Part shown: piece after piece, positions 1 through 11,130 of the stretch
Numbering within the stretch: position 1 is the stretch's first letter
Layout: each line of letters opens with the position of its first letter
Origin: Cyclospora cayetanensis
Lineage: Eukaryota; Apicomplexa; Conoidasida; Eucoccidiorida; Eimeriidae
Reading direction: 5' to 3'
Assembly (NCBI RefSeq): GCF_002999335.1
Contig: NW_020312091.1
Location: 40,777-104,776 of the forward strand
Length of the DNA stretch: 64,000 nucleotides
Notes under the pieces: generated by a model
What the model was told of the DNA's origin: nothing
What the model saw: only the letters and a program-made list of their open reading frames with translations
Database searches by the model: none
Position numbers and translations under genes: made by a program

Positions 1-1597
1 CTGTGCACACAAACTTTCAACATCTTAAACAACTACGGGCCTTCATTTTACACGTCATCAATCATGCGACACCTAAAGAGAGGCTACACTGCTAGCGGAG
101 TCATAACTGAACTCATTTAATTTCTCCGCGAGGATACACGTTTGAGGGACACCCGACCTGCAGCTGCCAAAATTCCAGCACGCGCAGATATCACTAGTTT
201 CGGGGGCGCGTCCCGAAGTGCACTAGAGTCACAGGGGGAGCCAAAGTCTTTACCTTTCCTGGACACACATTGATGACTAGGGGAATCGAGTATGGGAAAC
301 CAGCAGGGCATGGTCATTTATAATGCATAAAGGCTTCACGTACGGCACTCTCCGCTTATAGGATACCATTAGATAAAATAATTTCAGGACTGGACAAAAT
401 CGCAACACAACGTCAAACGAAGCGAGTACCAAAGGCAGAATTTCTTCTTACCTAACAGTAGCTTGGCGAGGCAACCATCATCGAAGCGCATTTGACACAA
501 CAGTTAGTGGCTATTTACGTGAGCAAGGTAAACTGGATGCTGTATTTTAGCGATCTAACAAAAGTATGGGTCATGTGCTCCAGTGCAGAGCATGTATAGA
601 CACATGCCACGTACGCGGAAATATGGATTAGATGCCCACACCTCAGGACTTGACCCTCCGCACACCTGTTATATGATAACTAGTGCCTAAATAGCCCACC
701 GGAATCGCAAACTTTGGGTTTTCAAACTTTACTAAGGTCACGGACCATTGACTACAGTGTACGTGCCTTAGAAGTGAGTATACAAATCAAGGGCATCGCG
801 ACTGAGGGGCGTAGGACCAAGGCATCCAGCATTGCTTTGCCCGAGCGCATACTATTTCTTTTACTCCGGAGCTTGAACTTTCTATCATCGTTGTCCCTAT
901 TTCACTCTGCAGAGGACTCCCCCGAACACACGCAGAGAAATTTTCCCTGCCATATGCCCACCAACTGGTATTCCTGTGCAAACTGAACTCATTCCTAAAA
1001 TGCCGTCTACACTGCAGTAGATGGCCACATCCATAGTAACTCCATATGGGGAACTGAAAAGCAACACATTTTCGACTGTGAATATGCAACTTGGGGGGTC
1101 AGCCGCCCACAAAAGCCATCACCGAGCATCAGTCGTTCTATTTATTTGGTAAGAACAAAGTAATAAAGTAGAACGGGTTATGAGCGAATTTACAAGGCGA
1201 GTGGTTTTATGGCAGCAGCATGCCGTCGTCGGGAGCTCATTAATTCGTGGGAGTTACCAATTTTTGATCAACCCGCCAGCTGTACTCTGTTGCACGGCAG
1301 TGAAGGCTCCTTCCAGTTGCTACTTCCTTACCTTTTCCACCACCAAATTACGGTTAAATAGATTTCAGAAGCTCCAGAAGCGGGGGTAACTGGCTGTCCA
1401 TTTGATTACTTTCTCATTCCTCACTCTATGAAATTTTCGATCCAAAGCAAGCTGTACTTTTGATCAGCCAGTACTTATACAGATAATGAGATCCCATGCA
1501 ATTATGTTTCTAACAAAATGGCTATAGAGAATTCCCTCATAGATATCGTATTGTTGCAACTTTATGTTTTTCTACCAACATAAAGCAGTGTTAGAAT

Positions 1598-2503
1598 TCA
1601 TGCTTTGAGCTGCCTCTCTGAGCACTCAGGTAGAAACCCCACATCATTTATGGCTAGCTGAGGAGAAGGAACATTTAACACCGGTAATTGCAGAAGCTCC
1701 CGGATTGCCTTCTCTTTGGCAGGGGAATAACCCTCGTGCTCGCACCATTCTACCCCACCTTCCTGATCAACAAGAAAAATGTAGACCCGCTGAGCATCTG
1801 GGAGCTGCAGTGAGTCAATAAAAGCGCGCTTATCGGTAAAGCAAGTCAACGTTCGGGAGCAAATTGTATGTAGCCTAGACAGACGAACATCTTCAAGGTT
1901 GCTGTTTGCCGTGCTTGCCGCATTCCCCTCGCAAGATCTCTGCTCTGTCGTAGAAACTGTACAAGACGCCGCGAGACCAGAAGCATGCTGACGCTCCTGA
2001 TTGGCTTCGGTTGTAGCTGATTTGGCATGATCGACTTCCAAATGTGTGGTGCCTACTGCCAAACGGAGCCTCTCGTCTGTCCACCACCGCAAGAAAATTT
2101 CACCGCGCTGCCTGCCACGACAAGCGAGCGAGCACACAGAAAAGTCACAAAACTGGAGAGGATCACAATGCAAAGCTCTTATATATCGATATAAGATTCT
2201 GTGATCCCAGTTGGAACGAAAATAAACACTCTAGACGTACCTAATAACAAGTCGATATGCATGCACGCGTGCAACATCGGCGTTATGCTTTGCTAGCAAT
2301 TCTTTCTTTAAATTCTGTACAAACGGAGTCCAAGAATCCATGGCCTTATAGTGAGACGTCCTGAAACCCACAACTAGAAGATTGAGCTGGCCCTCCAGAT
2401 CCTGCGGCACCTTGATAGTCTTACCAAGGAGGCTGCGGCACACTAAAGAAGGGAACCGCCTGAAATTGACTGGAACAGTCCGTCCAAAGTGCATGTTTGC
2501 CAT
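1598..2503 (-). CDS. ATP10: Mitochondrial F1Fo ATP synthase assembly factor ATP10
   Basis: Two exons, 2241-2503 and 1598-2111, join in phase 2 across a GT(ACGT)-AG intron and give 258 aa. The N-terminal part carries the ATP10 hallmark of a Pro-rich lead-in followed by FPSLVCRSLLGKTIKVPQDL and then GQLNLLVVGFR. The C-terminal end has VYIFLVDQEGGVEWCEHEGY, matching the family's tail motif (YVYLVD...RWAG). Family knowledge: ATP10 is an inner-membrane chaperone of subunit 6 assembly into Fo. A low-complexity Ser/Thr/Ala stretch of about 60 residues separates the two conserved halves and is longer than in yeast. The chosen ATG gives only a short N-terminus before the domain. The frame stays open upstream to about 2560, so an extra 5' exon with a targeting signal is possible. 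Confidence 0.8.
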
Positions 2504-3440
2504 TTTTCCGAGGACTTCCCATGCGTGTAGTTGGGACAAAGCTACAAAATTGGGGCCCACTGAGGACCCAGATTCCGCTTAAAGCGGCTGTGTCCTGGAT
2601 GGCCAGCTTATTCCAACCATCTTCCTACTTTAAGCAGCCTGGTTCAGTGTGATTGCTTTCCTCTGCCAATTTCAAGCTAAATTCATTCGGAAAAGGTTCG
2701 TGGTGGGGTACGCGCGTTGGTGGCAGCTGTAGAAGTGTAACACCAAAACGGCAAAATCCGGGGATATGTGCAGATTGAAAGGAAATGAAGGAAAAAAATT
2801 CACTTGGGGATAATAGTCCGCATTAACAAAGGCGTTATCTCAATCCGTCAAAAGGCTTGAGCTCTGGGGCCCCCAAAACGCCACGGTACCCGGGACAAAT
2901 ACACATCTAGAGCTGCTACTTTCCGTCTTTTATTATGACGAAGGGTGAAAAAATGCTTTTAAAACTGTAAATATAGACTCCTTAATGTTGCGGACTTTCC
3001 TGGGACATTGATACTGCTCGGATTATACGCATCCAAGATGCCAGAGACTGCGGACAATTTGGCGGACATCACGGAGGGTTTATCTTAGCGCTTCTAATTC
3101 TTTCTGCAAACTTTGCAACAGCCGCTCCATATTGTAGACTTCTGTGTAGACCCTGAACAGTGCAGTTGTGCAGGGTACGACCAGCACGCCACTGGCATCT
3201 AAGTGATAAAGGACCTTCTCCGTACGGCCAGGTGGAGAGATAATGATCAGCCTTCTGGCCCGATAATAAAGTGCTCACTATCTACGCGTAGCCAAAAGAA
3301 GAAGCCAAATATAGAAACTCGCAGGAACGTACGGATGCTGAGGAATTGCATTTGGCAGCGGTCTGGTGCCGCATCCTGGTAATATGAGTGCAATTTTTTG
3401 AGAGCATGTCTGCTACTAGATCTCAGGAATTCCCAGGACA
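2504..3440. other. Intergenic stretch with one possible 3' exon
   Basis: No full gene is recognisable. On the minus strand, 3080-3152 follows a good acceptor (ctgcactgttcag) and reads 23 residues with the coiled-coil-like tail NMERLLQSLQKELEALR before a stop. It could be the last exon of an unidentified minus-strand gene, but I could not chain convincing upstream exons to it. Confidence 0.25.
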
Positions 3441-3890
3441 TCAAAAAGCCTTACCAATTCATGCTGCGGTCCTTCTTTTGACAAGCTGGGGCGTTTTTGA
3501 CCTCAGACCTGTTCAATGTTGAGCCTTTGGGGAGAAGTAGAGAAAGCTTGGTCTGTCCACTGCCCACAACTGAGAACACGGGAAGGTTTTGAGGTCCAAA
3601 TAAGCTGTGTCATGATATGCTATGCGGAGACCCTCTTCACGGTCTCTTCTTTCAGTGTTCAACCCTTTCTTGAGAAGCGGGCGCAGCCGGGTGCCTGAAG
3701 GACATCGGAACATTCAGCAGATCAGCTGTTTTTATCTGAGCTGTCTCCAGCTTAGATGTCCAAAAACACGTGTACACAAGTATACCTGTGTTGCAGGGAA
3801 GTTTGAAGTTGCGCTTTTTCACGGCCTCCAAGCAGCACAATGGGGCGACACTGAGGCACGCTTGCAGTGGCAGCGCCGTTTTGCTTATCC
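3440..3890 (+). pseudogene. Inverted, truncated copy of the VPS29 locus
   Basis: Plus-strand 3795-3875 reads GKFEVALFHGLQAAQWGDTE followed by ARLQWQRR, matching the start of VPS29 exon 2 (GEFKVALLHGHQAVPWGDAD, ALLQWQRR) that lies on the minus strand at 5294-5200. On the other side, the reverse complement of 3730-3540 matches 5830-6040, the upstream region of VPS29, for example AAACAGCTGA, then GATGT-CCT, then GCATATCATxxxxCAGCTTA. The copy is inverted relative to the parent. It joins the upstream region almost directly to the intron and exon 2, so exon 1 (5550-5808) is absent. Homology stops after QRR; the metal-site GHTH segment is missing. It cannot encode a working protein. The divergence (roughly 70% identity by eye) makes this an old event. 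Confidence 0.8.
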
Positions 3891-3899
3891 ATTGAAGCC

Positions 3900-4960
3900 C
3901 ACTTGGCTTTCGGTACATACAGCGTACCAAAGGGTATTCTTTTTGACATGCGACGAAGACGTTCGGAGAAGCTATCAGTAATACAGGTGCTTATGATACA
4001 AGGGAGGCAATGCAAGTGTAAGGGAAGTTAGTTGGTGGAGACCAGCCCTTGTTCAAGATCACAAGGAGAGTCTGGTTTTCCTCGTGAGTTGTACCTTGCC
4101 TGTACAATACCACTTTGTGCTTGCAAGACAAGCAATACCAAGGGGTCCAGAGAATGCTGTACTCCCCACAGCAAAACTAGGCCAGGTGTCTGGGAGAGTA
4201 CATGTGCAGAGAAAATCGCATTTCGGCACAACTTTTAGGTTTTTCTGGTCGAGTACAATGTTAAACTATGAATGCACCGTGCTCAGGCAAAACTATTAAT
4301 GGCTGCGCCAGAAAACAAGCTATTATGGTGGCGGCCGTGGATTCGTCAAACTACATGCGCTCGCACACCGACCTTCCGGTTCACACGAATTCTAGGGAGT
4401 AGTCATCTACTAATCTTGAAGAGGATAGCACTACCATCCATAGGCCTCAGGCAAGGCACCGAAAATGAAATATAACAGTTCTTGAACGAAGGCATTTCAG
4501 CTACAAAGGGGTGGTATTCAGGCTTTGTAGCGCGGTGACTTGTATTCAAACGCGTTCTACTCACTGGTTATACTTAACTACACGAATTACTACGGAGCTG
4601 TTGAACTGGCTTGTTTGTCCGTACACCTCGTGTACTGCAGAGCACTGTTCTCTGGATACTTGAAACTTTCCGCTGTGTGCCTGTGCGCATGAAACTGTCA
4701 AACTAACTAAATGCTCAGAGTATGTAGACGATGGAGCTACGCTCACCGTAGGTGCCACTTTCCCTTCATGTCGGGCACTCTACAGGGAGAATCGAGAGCT
4801 TTCCTGAAAATCTCGAAAGCTTTCTATATCTTTGTACTATCTCTGGACTTAAATTTCTTCTTACGAAGACCTTAGATAGAACGATACACGGGTGGTGCGG
4901 TTACTGGGTTTTTCTTTGAGTATTGATCAAAACAATTGCGCGGTCACCACCTAGGTCGTG
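3900..4960. other. Intergenic, no gene seen
   Basis: Short frames on both strands overlap without conserved motifs or chained splice sites. Nothing here could be assigned. Confidence 0.5.
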
Positions 4961-4968
4961 GCGTCGTG

Positions 4969-5808
4969 TCACTTCATTGACGGCTTTGTAAACTCGCTCA
5001 TGACCACTTCTGCCTTGCCCCCCCGTTCTTCGTAAATGTACAAAACTACTGATGCCCCCTGAAGTGCCATCAGCATGAAGCTCGGCGTCGGTGATGATGC
5101 CCATGGCTGATATGCTCCAGTTGCTGATCCAGGATTTATAAAAAATCGCCCTTCCACTTCTCTAACGGAATTATTGTGGGTGTGGCCGGAGACTATAATG
5201 TCGCAGTCAAGCCGGCGCTGCCACTGCAAGAGAGCGTCAGCGTCGCCCCAGGGTACTGCTTGGTGGCCGTGCAGAAGTGCGACTTTAAACTCCCCTGAAA
5301 ACACATGTATATACTGAAATGCAAGCAGGATTATGCACCCACATGCGGTGTCAGTTGTGTCAGTGAAACCTGCTTGTGCAAAGCGATGATACAACATCTT
5401 GCCTATAGACTACCCTCCCCTATATTGCGCCATATGCTTCAGCTTTTCTAATAAAGAAGAAAGATAATCATTCTCATAAGTAGCTTATACTGCTTAGACA
5501 ATAGCGACTTGAAATCAAGGCACTCCAGTTGCTGAAACTGCAGCCTGACCAAACTGTAGTATCTTGTATTCCGGAAAGTCAGAGCCCTCGTCCATGTCAC
5601 CCTTAACAATGTGCACTGAGCCAGCTATTCCCCTGAGGAAGTCCAGGACCTGCTGGCTACCGACGTTCCCGGTGCACAAGACATGCCGGATCTTATCAGT
5701 GTTCAGCAGCTCCCGGAAACAAGGAGGCAAATCCACAGCGCGCTGAGGCACGTGAAAGTCTCCAATTATGAGAACCAAATCACCAAAGTCTGTGAAGTTC
5801 CCCGCCAT
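4969..5808 (-). CDS. VPS29: Retromer subunit VPS29
   Basis: Exon 1 (5550-5808) and exon 2 (4969-5294) join in phase 1 (TTTG^GTCAGG to TTTTCAG^GGGAG), giving 194 aa, close to the ~182-190 aa usual for VPS29. Family landmarks are all in order: LVLIIGDFHVPQRA near the N-terminus, IRHVLCTGNVGS, VHIVKGDMDE, then LQFGEFKVALLHGHQAVPWG, DIIVSGHTHN and RFFINPGSATGAYQPW. These are the metallophosphoesterase-fold signatures (GDxH, GN, GDxDE, HGHQ, GHTH). Known role: VPS29 binds VPS35 as part of the retromer core that recycles cargo from endosomes. In apicomplexans retromer supports biogenesis of secretory organelles. The start ATG at 5808 begins MAGNFTDFGD, a few residues longer than the human N-terminus. 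A broken copy of this locus lies 1.5 kb away. Confidence 0.95.
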
Positions 5809-6790
5809 TATTGTTCATTTAAGTGGAGAGAGCTCAAATGAAAACAGCTGACTGGCTGGATGTTCAGATGTCCTGCACGCACCAAGCCGCGCACCGCGTT
5901 CCATACAGCATCTGAGCATTAAATGAGTGAGCCGTAGGGCGAGGCTCCGCGCGGCATATCATACTTCAGCTTATTTGGATTGCAACCGCCACCAATGTGA
6001 CCAGTCGTGGGCAGGGGACAGAGCAGGCTTTCGTGATTTACACAGAATGACGTTACAGGGTCTACACTGGACAGCACAAAGATTTGAAGAGTCCAGGATT
6101 GGTCCAAAGAAGCGACGTGGCATGAGACAGGAAGGCTTTGCTTGTGGCCTCACCTGGGTAGTTCTGAGTATAGACAGACGAGTACTGTTCTCCCGAACAC
6201 GCAGCTAGCGTTGGACCGCAATAGGTTGGCAAATGGAGACCCTATGGCACTCTTGTACTTCCAGTAGTCATTTGGAGAAGATACGGATAGGCCCCTTTAC
6301 TTGAGCGGTTCAGGTACTCCAACACGTTCTGCCAGTTGCCGCTGCCGAGCGCTGAAGCCACACCTTTCACCACCCACCACGACACCCCAATTCCACTGCA
6401 CAGAGAGGTGCGTCAAAGTGACCAAAGAGATGCCCCCTTGGTGGGTAGTACGGGGGATCGGAATATTGCAAGAAACGGTCTGCCCAGTTGATATGGGACA
6501 TCAGACATATACAAGGTCTTTCGTTTTGCTGCCGTGCTTGATTTTTTGTACGGAATTCCGTTTCTTATATTACTATACATTCGAAGAACTTAATAGCAGC
6601 ACCTATCGCTGTAATGCTGGAACCTGGAAGTGTCTCAGTCTGGCTCCCCGTAGCTGTCCGGCAGCCGCGGCTCCCCAGCACGCTTCAGAAGCCTCTCCAC
6701 AGCAGGCATATTCAGATCTTGTATCACCTTAATTACTTCGTATACTCATTTGAATCATCTTTTTTGCTCTCGTGACACTTGTATTGCTCT
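5809..6790. other. Intergenic region between divergently transcribed VPS29 and the MIX17-type gene
   Basis: VPS29 runs leftward from 5808 and the CHCH-protein gene starts rightward at 6795, so both promoters must lie here. The part 5830-6130 is the parent of the inverted copy at 3440-3730. Open frames here are short and unconvincing. Confidence 0.4.
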
Positions 6791-6794
6791 GAAG

Positions 6795-7936
6795 ATGCCC
6801 AGGCAACGCAGCAGTGCGGGCGCACGCCGTTCTTCCTCTGGTGGAGGCTTCTGTGGGTTTGAATATTTCTTATCAGCCTTGAGCCAGGTCACTGGGTGGG
6901 AAGCTTTCTTACTCGAATTTTCATTTGATTACACATTTAGGACGCATGTGATACTTTAGCAAGAGAATGTTGTTCGGCTTCCCTTCTCATAGTGGTTGAA
7001 AAGTCGGGCACCGCATGCAGTTCTGATTGCCTCCTCTAGCAAGGCCTCGGATGTCTTTCTTCTCACTTGAATGGTAGTGCCATTGAGCTGAGAAATGAAA
7101 TCGCTGACGAAGGAGTGCTGCCCACATGAGAAGTAGTCGATAATCAGGCATATGATGACCTCGGAGTGCGATATTATGCATTGATTTCGGTGTGCTTGCT
7201 ACGTCATTTGCCTGTGCAGTAGGCGGCTCCCGTTCGGCTCATCCTGCAGCTCCAGCGCCAGTGGCTGCTCCACCGAGCCCTCCTCCTATGACAGGTGGTG
7301 GTGGTGGCGGCTTCATGTCAAATATGGTGGGGAATGTTGCCGGCGGGATGGCTTCTGGGGTTGGTTTTGGCGTGGCACAGCGGGCTGTTGATGCCGTCAT
7401 GGGTCCTCGTTCTGTGGAAGTAGTCCACACAAACAACGCCCCCCTCCCGGCACCTCAGACACCGACGATGCAACAAGGACTGCAGCGGGATCCCTGTTCC
7501 GCTTACCAAGAGGAGCTCAACCAGGTCAGCAAAGATGTCTTCTTAGTGCTTTGGTTTACTTGTTCCGAAGTTTTTATTGCTTCACAGCATCCCAGTCGTT
7601 GTGGAAGGGTTCCGTAAGGCGGTTTGTTAACCGTGCTGCGTGTTGAGAGAATTGACGAGTAATGGTGCGGGCAGTGTCTCTGTGGAGATTGTGTGATATG
7701 TCATTGCTTTAGGTGCGTTTTTGCTTGCTCTATTGGTAGCATTTGTGACGTGTTTGTCATTGTACTACGTGGAACGGGCCTACAGAAGCAGCAATGTCAC
7801 TTTTGAGTGGTCGGTACATGGACTTGTGTGCCCTGTCATGTTTCAGTGCATGACACGCCACACCGATATAGCACTCTGTCAGAACTACCTGGACAATCTG
7901 AAGGCTTGCCAGATGCAGATGAACAACGGAGCGTAA
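6795..7936 (+). CDS. MIX17/CHCHD2-type twin CX9C mitochondrial protein
   Basis: Three exons: 6795-6852 (MPRQRSSAGARRSSSGGG...), 7220-7524 and 7847-7936, phases 1 and 0, about 150 aa. The layout is that of the MIX17/CHCHD2/CHCHD10 family: a short basic N-terminus, a Pro/Ala-rich stretch, a Gly-rich hydrophobic segment (GGFMSNMVGNVAGGMASGVG), then the CHCH domain. The two CX9C motifs are CSAYQEELNQC and CQNYLDNLKAC, with the first Cys pair completed exactly across the last intron (…ELNQ^CMTRHTD). Family knowledge: imported into the intermembrane space by the Mia40 disulfide relay and linked to cytochrome c oxidase and cristae organisation. Exon 1 could instead end at 6840, which changes four residues. 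The phases and the reconstituted Cys spacing strongly support the other joins. Confidence 0.85.
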
Positions 7937-8490
7937 CCAGTACGCTCTCCCTTGCCCCCATACAAACGCCCTGCCAGGCGATAGCTAACCACGCGGTCTT
8001 CAAGCTAGCTTGAATGCCTTCCCGTGGCAATGCTGTACTCTAGAGGCTGAAACGAAGGCAAAGAAGCGGAAGAGTCCAAGGTCTGAGGATTTTGAACTTG
8101 TGAAAACATCAATATTACAAGCTGACAGATTATTTACCATTAAGAATGCTGCGAAGCGCATTTGGGAATGCTGATAGGGCATGATACTGTCTGAGTGTTC
8201 AAACACAATAGGGACACGTGATTAATGAAACACTAGTAGCCTTCATTACTTAGTCTAAGTCGTCCGCAGCCGCTGGGGCATGCGCGTGTCTTGCGAACGG
8301 AGAAAATTGTGGGTCTTCAAATTAAAAGGAGGAACCCTTGTGTGTAGGTAGTGGCTGACTATTGTGGCGAGCTGGCGAATACTTGTTCTAGCCTGCCTGT
8401 CTACCTAGCAGTAGCGGAGCAGTGAGGAGTAGTGATCGCTGACGCCACCATACTTTGCGCAGGTACTCTGGCTAGCACGCAGCGATGGAC
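7937..8490. other. Intergenic, no gene seen
   Basis: Only short frames without motifs. Nothing assigned. Confidence 0.4.
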
Positions 8491-8497
8491 CTCTGCC

Positions 8498-9645
8498 TCA
8501 ACTTTGCATGTATTCCGCGATGGATGTGCAGAAAAAACGACGAATCCTTTCGAGGATTCCGTGCCTGGCGTCCGCGCGGGATATGTAATTGTTGGCTTCC
8601 CTGACAACAACCTCTTCGTCAGACACTTTGTAGGTGATCGGTAAGGGGTACGCCGCCGTGGAAGGGTCCCATGGGTTCATTGTTGGCCCAATATAGGAAC
8701 TAGTCCCAGCCGATGTCACAACGCGCCACTGAACGCACAGCAGCAGAATACTGTCCCAGCTTCACTATCGCTGTTTGTGGGAAGTAACAAACGACGGATT
8801 CGGCAACTTTTATGTAAGCAGCAAAGCGTTAAATGTAAAAGATAATCACTCGTGATAACAGATTCGTGACTGGGCAACTGTATAATTAGCGTAAATAATT
8901 CATATGCGATTTGGAAAATGTACAGACCTGTCCTTGAAAGGAAACAAAGGTTTCGGTGGATGGAACACTTTCGGTAGCCGGAAGACTTTCGTCGTTGGCC
9001 CTCAACAACCCTAAAAAATATTCATCGAAAGAATTTCGCTCTAAATCATATGGGTTTCATCTGCATGGTGCTAGCTGTACCAGTTTTAATACTCGGGTGG
9101 TATGTAGCTTTCCGCGTACGAAGTTGTGATGAGAAAAAGCTCATGGCTGATTGGTATGAATAAGGGATCAGTGAACGTAGTGCGTAAAATCGGTTTAGAC
9201 TAGGGAGACACCCACCGTGAAACACTTCAGGCCCGTCGATTTTGATCCGGGGTTTAAGCCACGCAGTAGGTGCTTCGCTAGGGGCGATATCATCTAAGCT
9301 GCTGATGGTGTATGCATATGGAGCTGATGGAACACCAGACGGCTGAGAAATCTGTAAGAGTGGCTGCTGCTCGAGCAGCGCGGCATGCAACGGTTGCTGT
9401 TGCGGCTCTGCTGCGGCTGGGGTTGGATGAGTACGCCTTTGATCATCACTGTCTTGGCGTTCGTCATCACTTGCATAGTTCTCTGCGCTTGGATATTCAT
9501 CTTCACTGCTGCAGCAGACGGTTGATTGCCCAGCCTCTTCTGCGCTGGTTATCGAGTCGGCGGCGCGAGTAGCCTTGCTGGGAATAGGCCCAGATGAGCC
9601 GTCACTGTGCTGCTCAGCGTCATCGTGAAGCCGAACAGCTTCCAT
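8498..9645 (-). CDS. Tentative gene for an acidic Ser/Gln-rich protein, function unknown
   Basis: An ATG at 9645 (MEAVRLHDDAEQ) opens a frame rich in Ser, Asp, Glu and Gln (SSEDEYPSAENYASDDERQD, later EPQQQPLHAALLEQQPLLQ). It ends in the more ordered KPRIKIDGPEVF near 9220. A possible donor sits at 9216 (CACG^GTGGGT). Downstream on the same strand, an acceptor at 8729 (gtgcgttcag) precedes a protein-like frame, SSYIGPTMNPWDPSTAAYPL and DEEVVVREANNYISRADARH, that stops at 8498. The phases do not fit, however: the 9216 donor is phase 1 and would enter another frame that stops after nine residues at 8700. Either the donor is wrong or the two pieces belong to different transcripts. No known family recognised. 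Confidence 0.35.
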
Positions 9646-11130
9646 ATTTGCATATATATAAAGTGAAATACAAGCAAAATACACTGATAGAATAAAGAAG
9701 AGCACCTCAACGTACCTTACGCGCACGTCCCTGCGCGGCAATGCGCTTGCCAATATCTGCGCAGATTCTGTTCTTTGCAGCTGACCTCGAAGGACTGTGT
9801 TGCATTTATTTAGAGGAAAAGACAGTTTTGAACCATGTTTCAGTGAAAAATCTAGAGGGAGGCTGTAAGAATGCCCTGAAGCCCTTACCTCTAGCTGGGT
9901 GCCAGAAACGATCGCCCTAGATGGCCATGCACAGTTCGGTTGTCGCAGGCTAGCTGCTTCGCATTCGGAATTGGGGACTATTGCCGCTCTCATTCCCATT
10001 TTCATCTACCTCATGCCTGAAGTTAAGTACAAATTGTCCAATCAAATGGTCAGGATGCTAATGTGCAGCAATGATTGTCTTCATATGACTTTGCTGCTGC
10101 AGACACGAGGCCCTTCAGATGGATTGGTGGCACATTCTTGTTCCTTTCCTTTGCGTTGCACCTGTTTATCCAGTGTCCCAAATCCGTAGCAGCACAAAAT
10201 TTTGGACAAATAAGTGGCTTTAAGCGGTTGAGTGGTGAGGTCCTCCCATTTTTTTTCCCTTACTGGCACCGGCTGGATCCCGATAATCGACATCTTGCTC
10301 CCAGTTTGTCAGGCATTAGTGAGCCCAGATCAGGTGGAGAATTCCGTTTAGCATATGCATCAGAAGGCGCGCAAACTACCTTTCATACTTTTTCAGCTTC
10401 CCCTTTGCCATGCTTTGCCCACGCAATTATGAAAATCATGCCTATGTATACCGGGCCAGAACGCTCCTAGGAGGACTGTCACAATTATTTCAGAGTTACT
10501 TCACCATTAAGTGAGCGGTTTGGTTGCTCTGTGGATATGGTTGATGCACAGAAGGGCTTGCTCAGTACTACAATGATGTGTGCAGTGTTCCTGCTGGCTG
10601 TCTGTGTGCGCGGGCACACATCCAGCTAAGATATCCGTTGAGAGATACTTAACTCCAGGCTAAATACGACGTTGATGAAAAGTTATTGATTTTTTTTAGA
10701 AGGGCTCCTGCCCTCTCCTTCCCTCGCCACTCAGACTGCTCGGCATGAGGGGAGAGGGGCAGCTGCAGTAAGCATGGTTGCATTTCTAAGCACTCTGCAC
10801 TTTCACATCTAGTTGGACGTGGCACTATATTAGGCTCACAATGCTGTTCAGCGAATGCAATGTACGTGATTGCAAGCCAATCACTCAAGCTTTCCTAATT
10901 TCTAGTAAATAACACCAGTGTGGTAGACAGTGCTTGAATGTAGCTTAATCCACTGTATATCGCCTTCGTTTCAGATCACATGCCCATATACTCCTTCCCC
11001 GTCCATTGCGACCATCTGCCTGCATGGCAGCAGAGATTTCCCACTTAATCTCAAGTCCCGAGGAAGGCAGAAACGGGGAAAACAGTGCGGACCAATACAA
11101 AATTTCGCACATCAGCCGATAGACAGGAGT
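9646..11130. other. Intergenic, no gene seen
   Basis: Frames on both strands are short and overlap. The start of the direct duplication (copy A) lies near the right edge. No RNA gene or promoter element was recognised. Confidence 0.4.

Noticed and set aside
714..1112. Overlapping frames on both strands near the left end
   Set aside because: No motif, mostly non-ATG starts, no splice context.
6301..6732. 143-codon plus-strand frame before the MIX17-type gene
   Set aside because: Starts from TTG, has erratic composition and no motif; likely chance.
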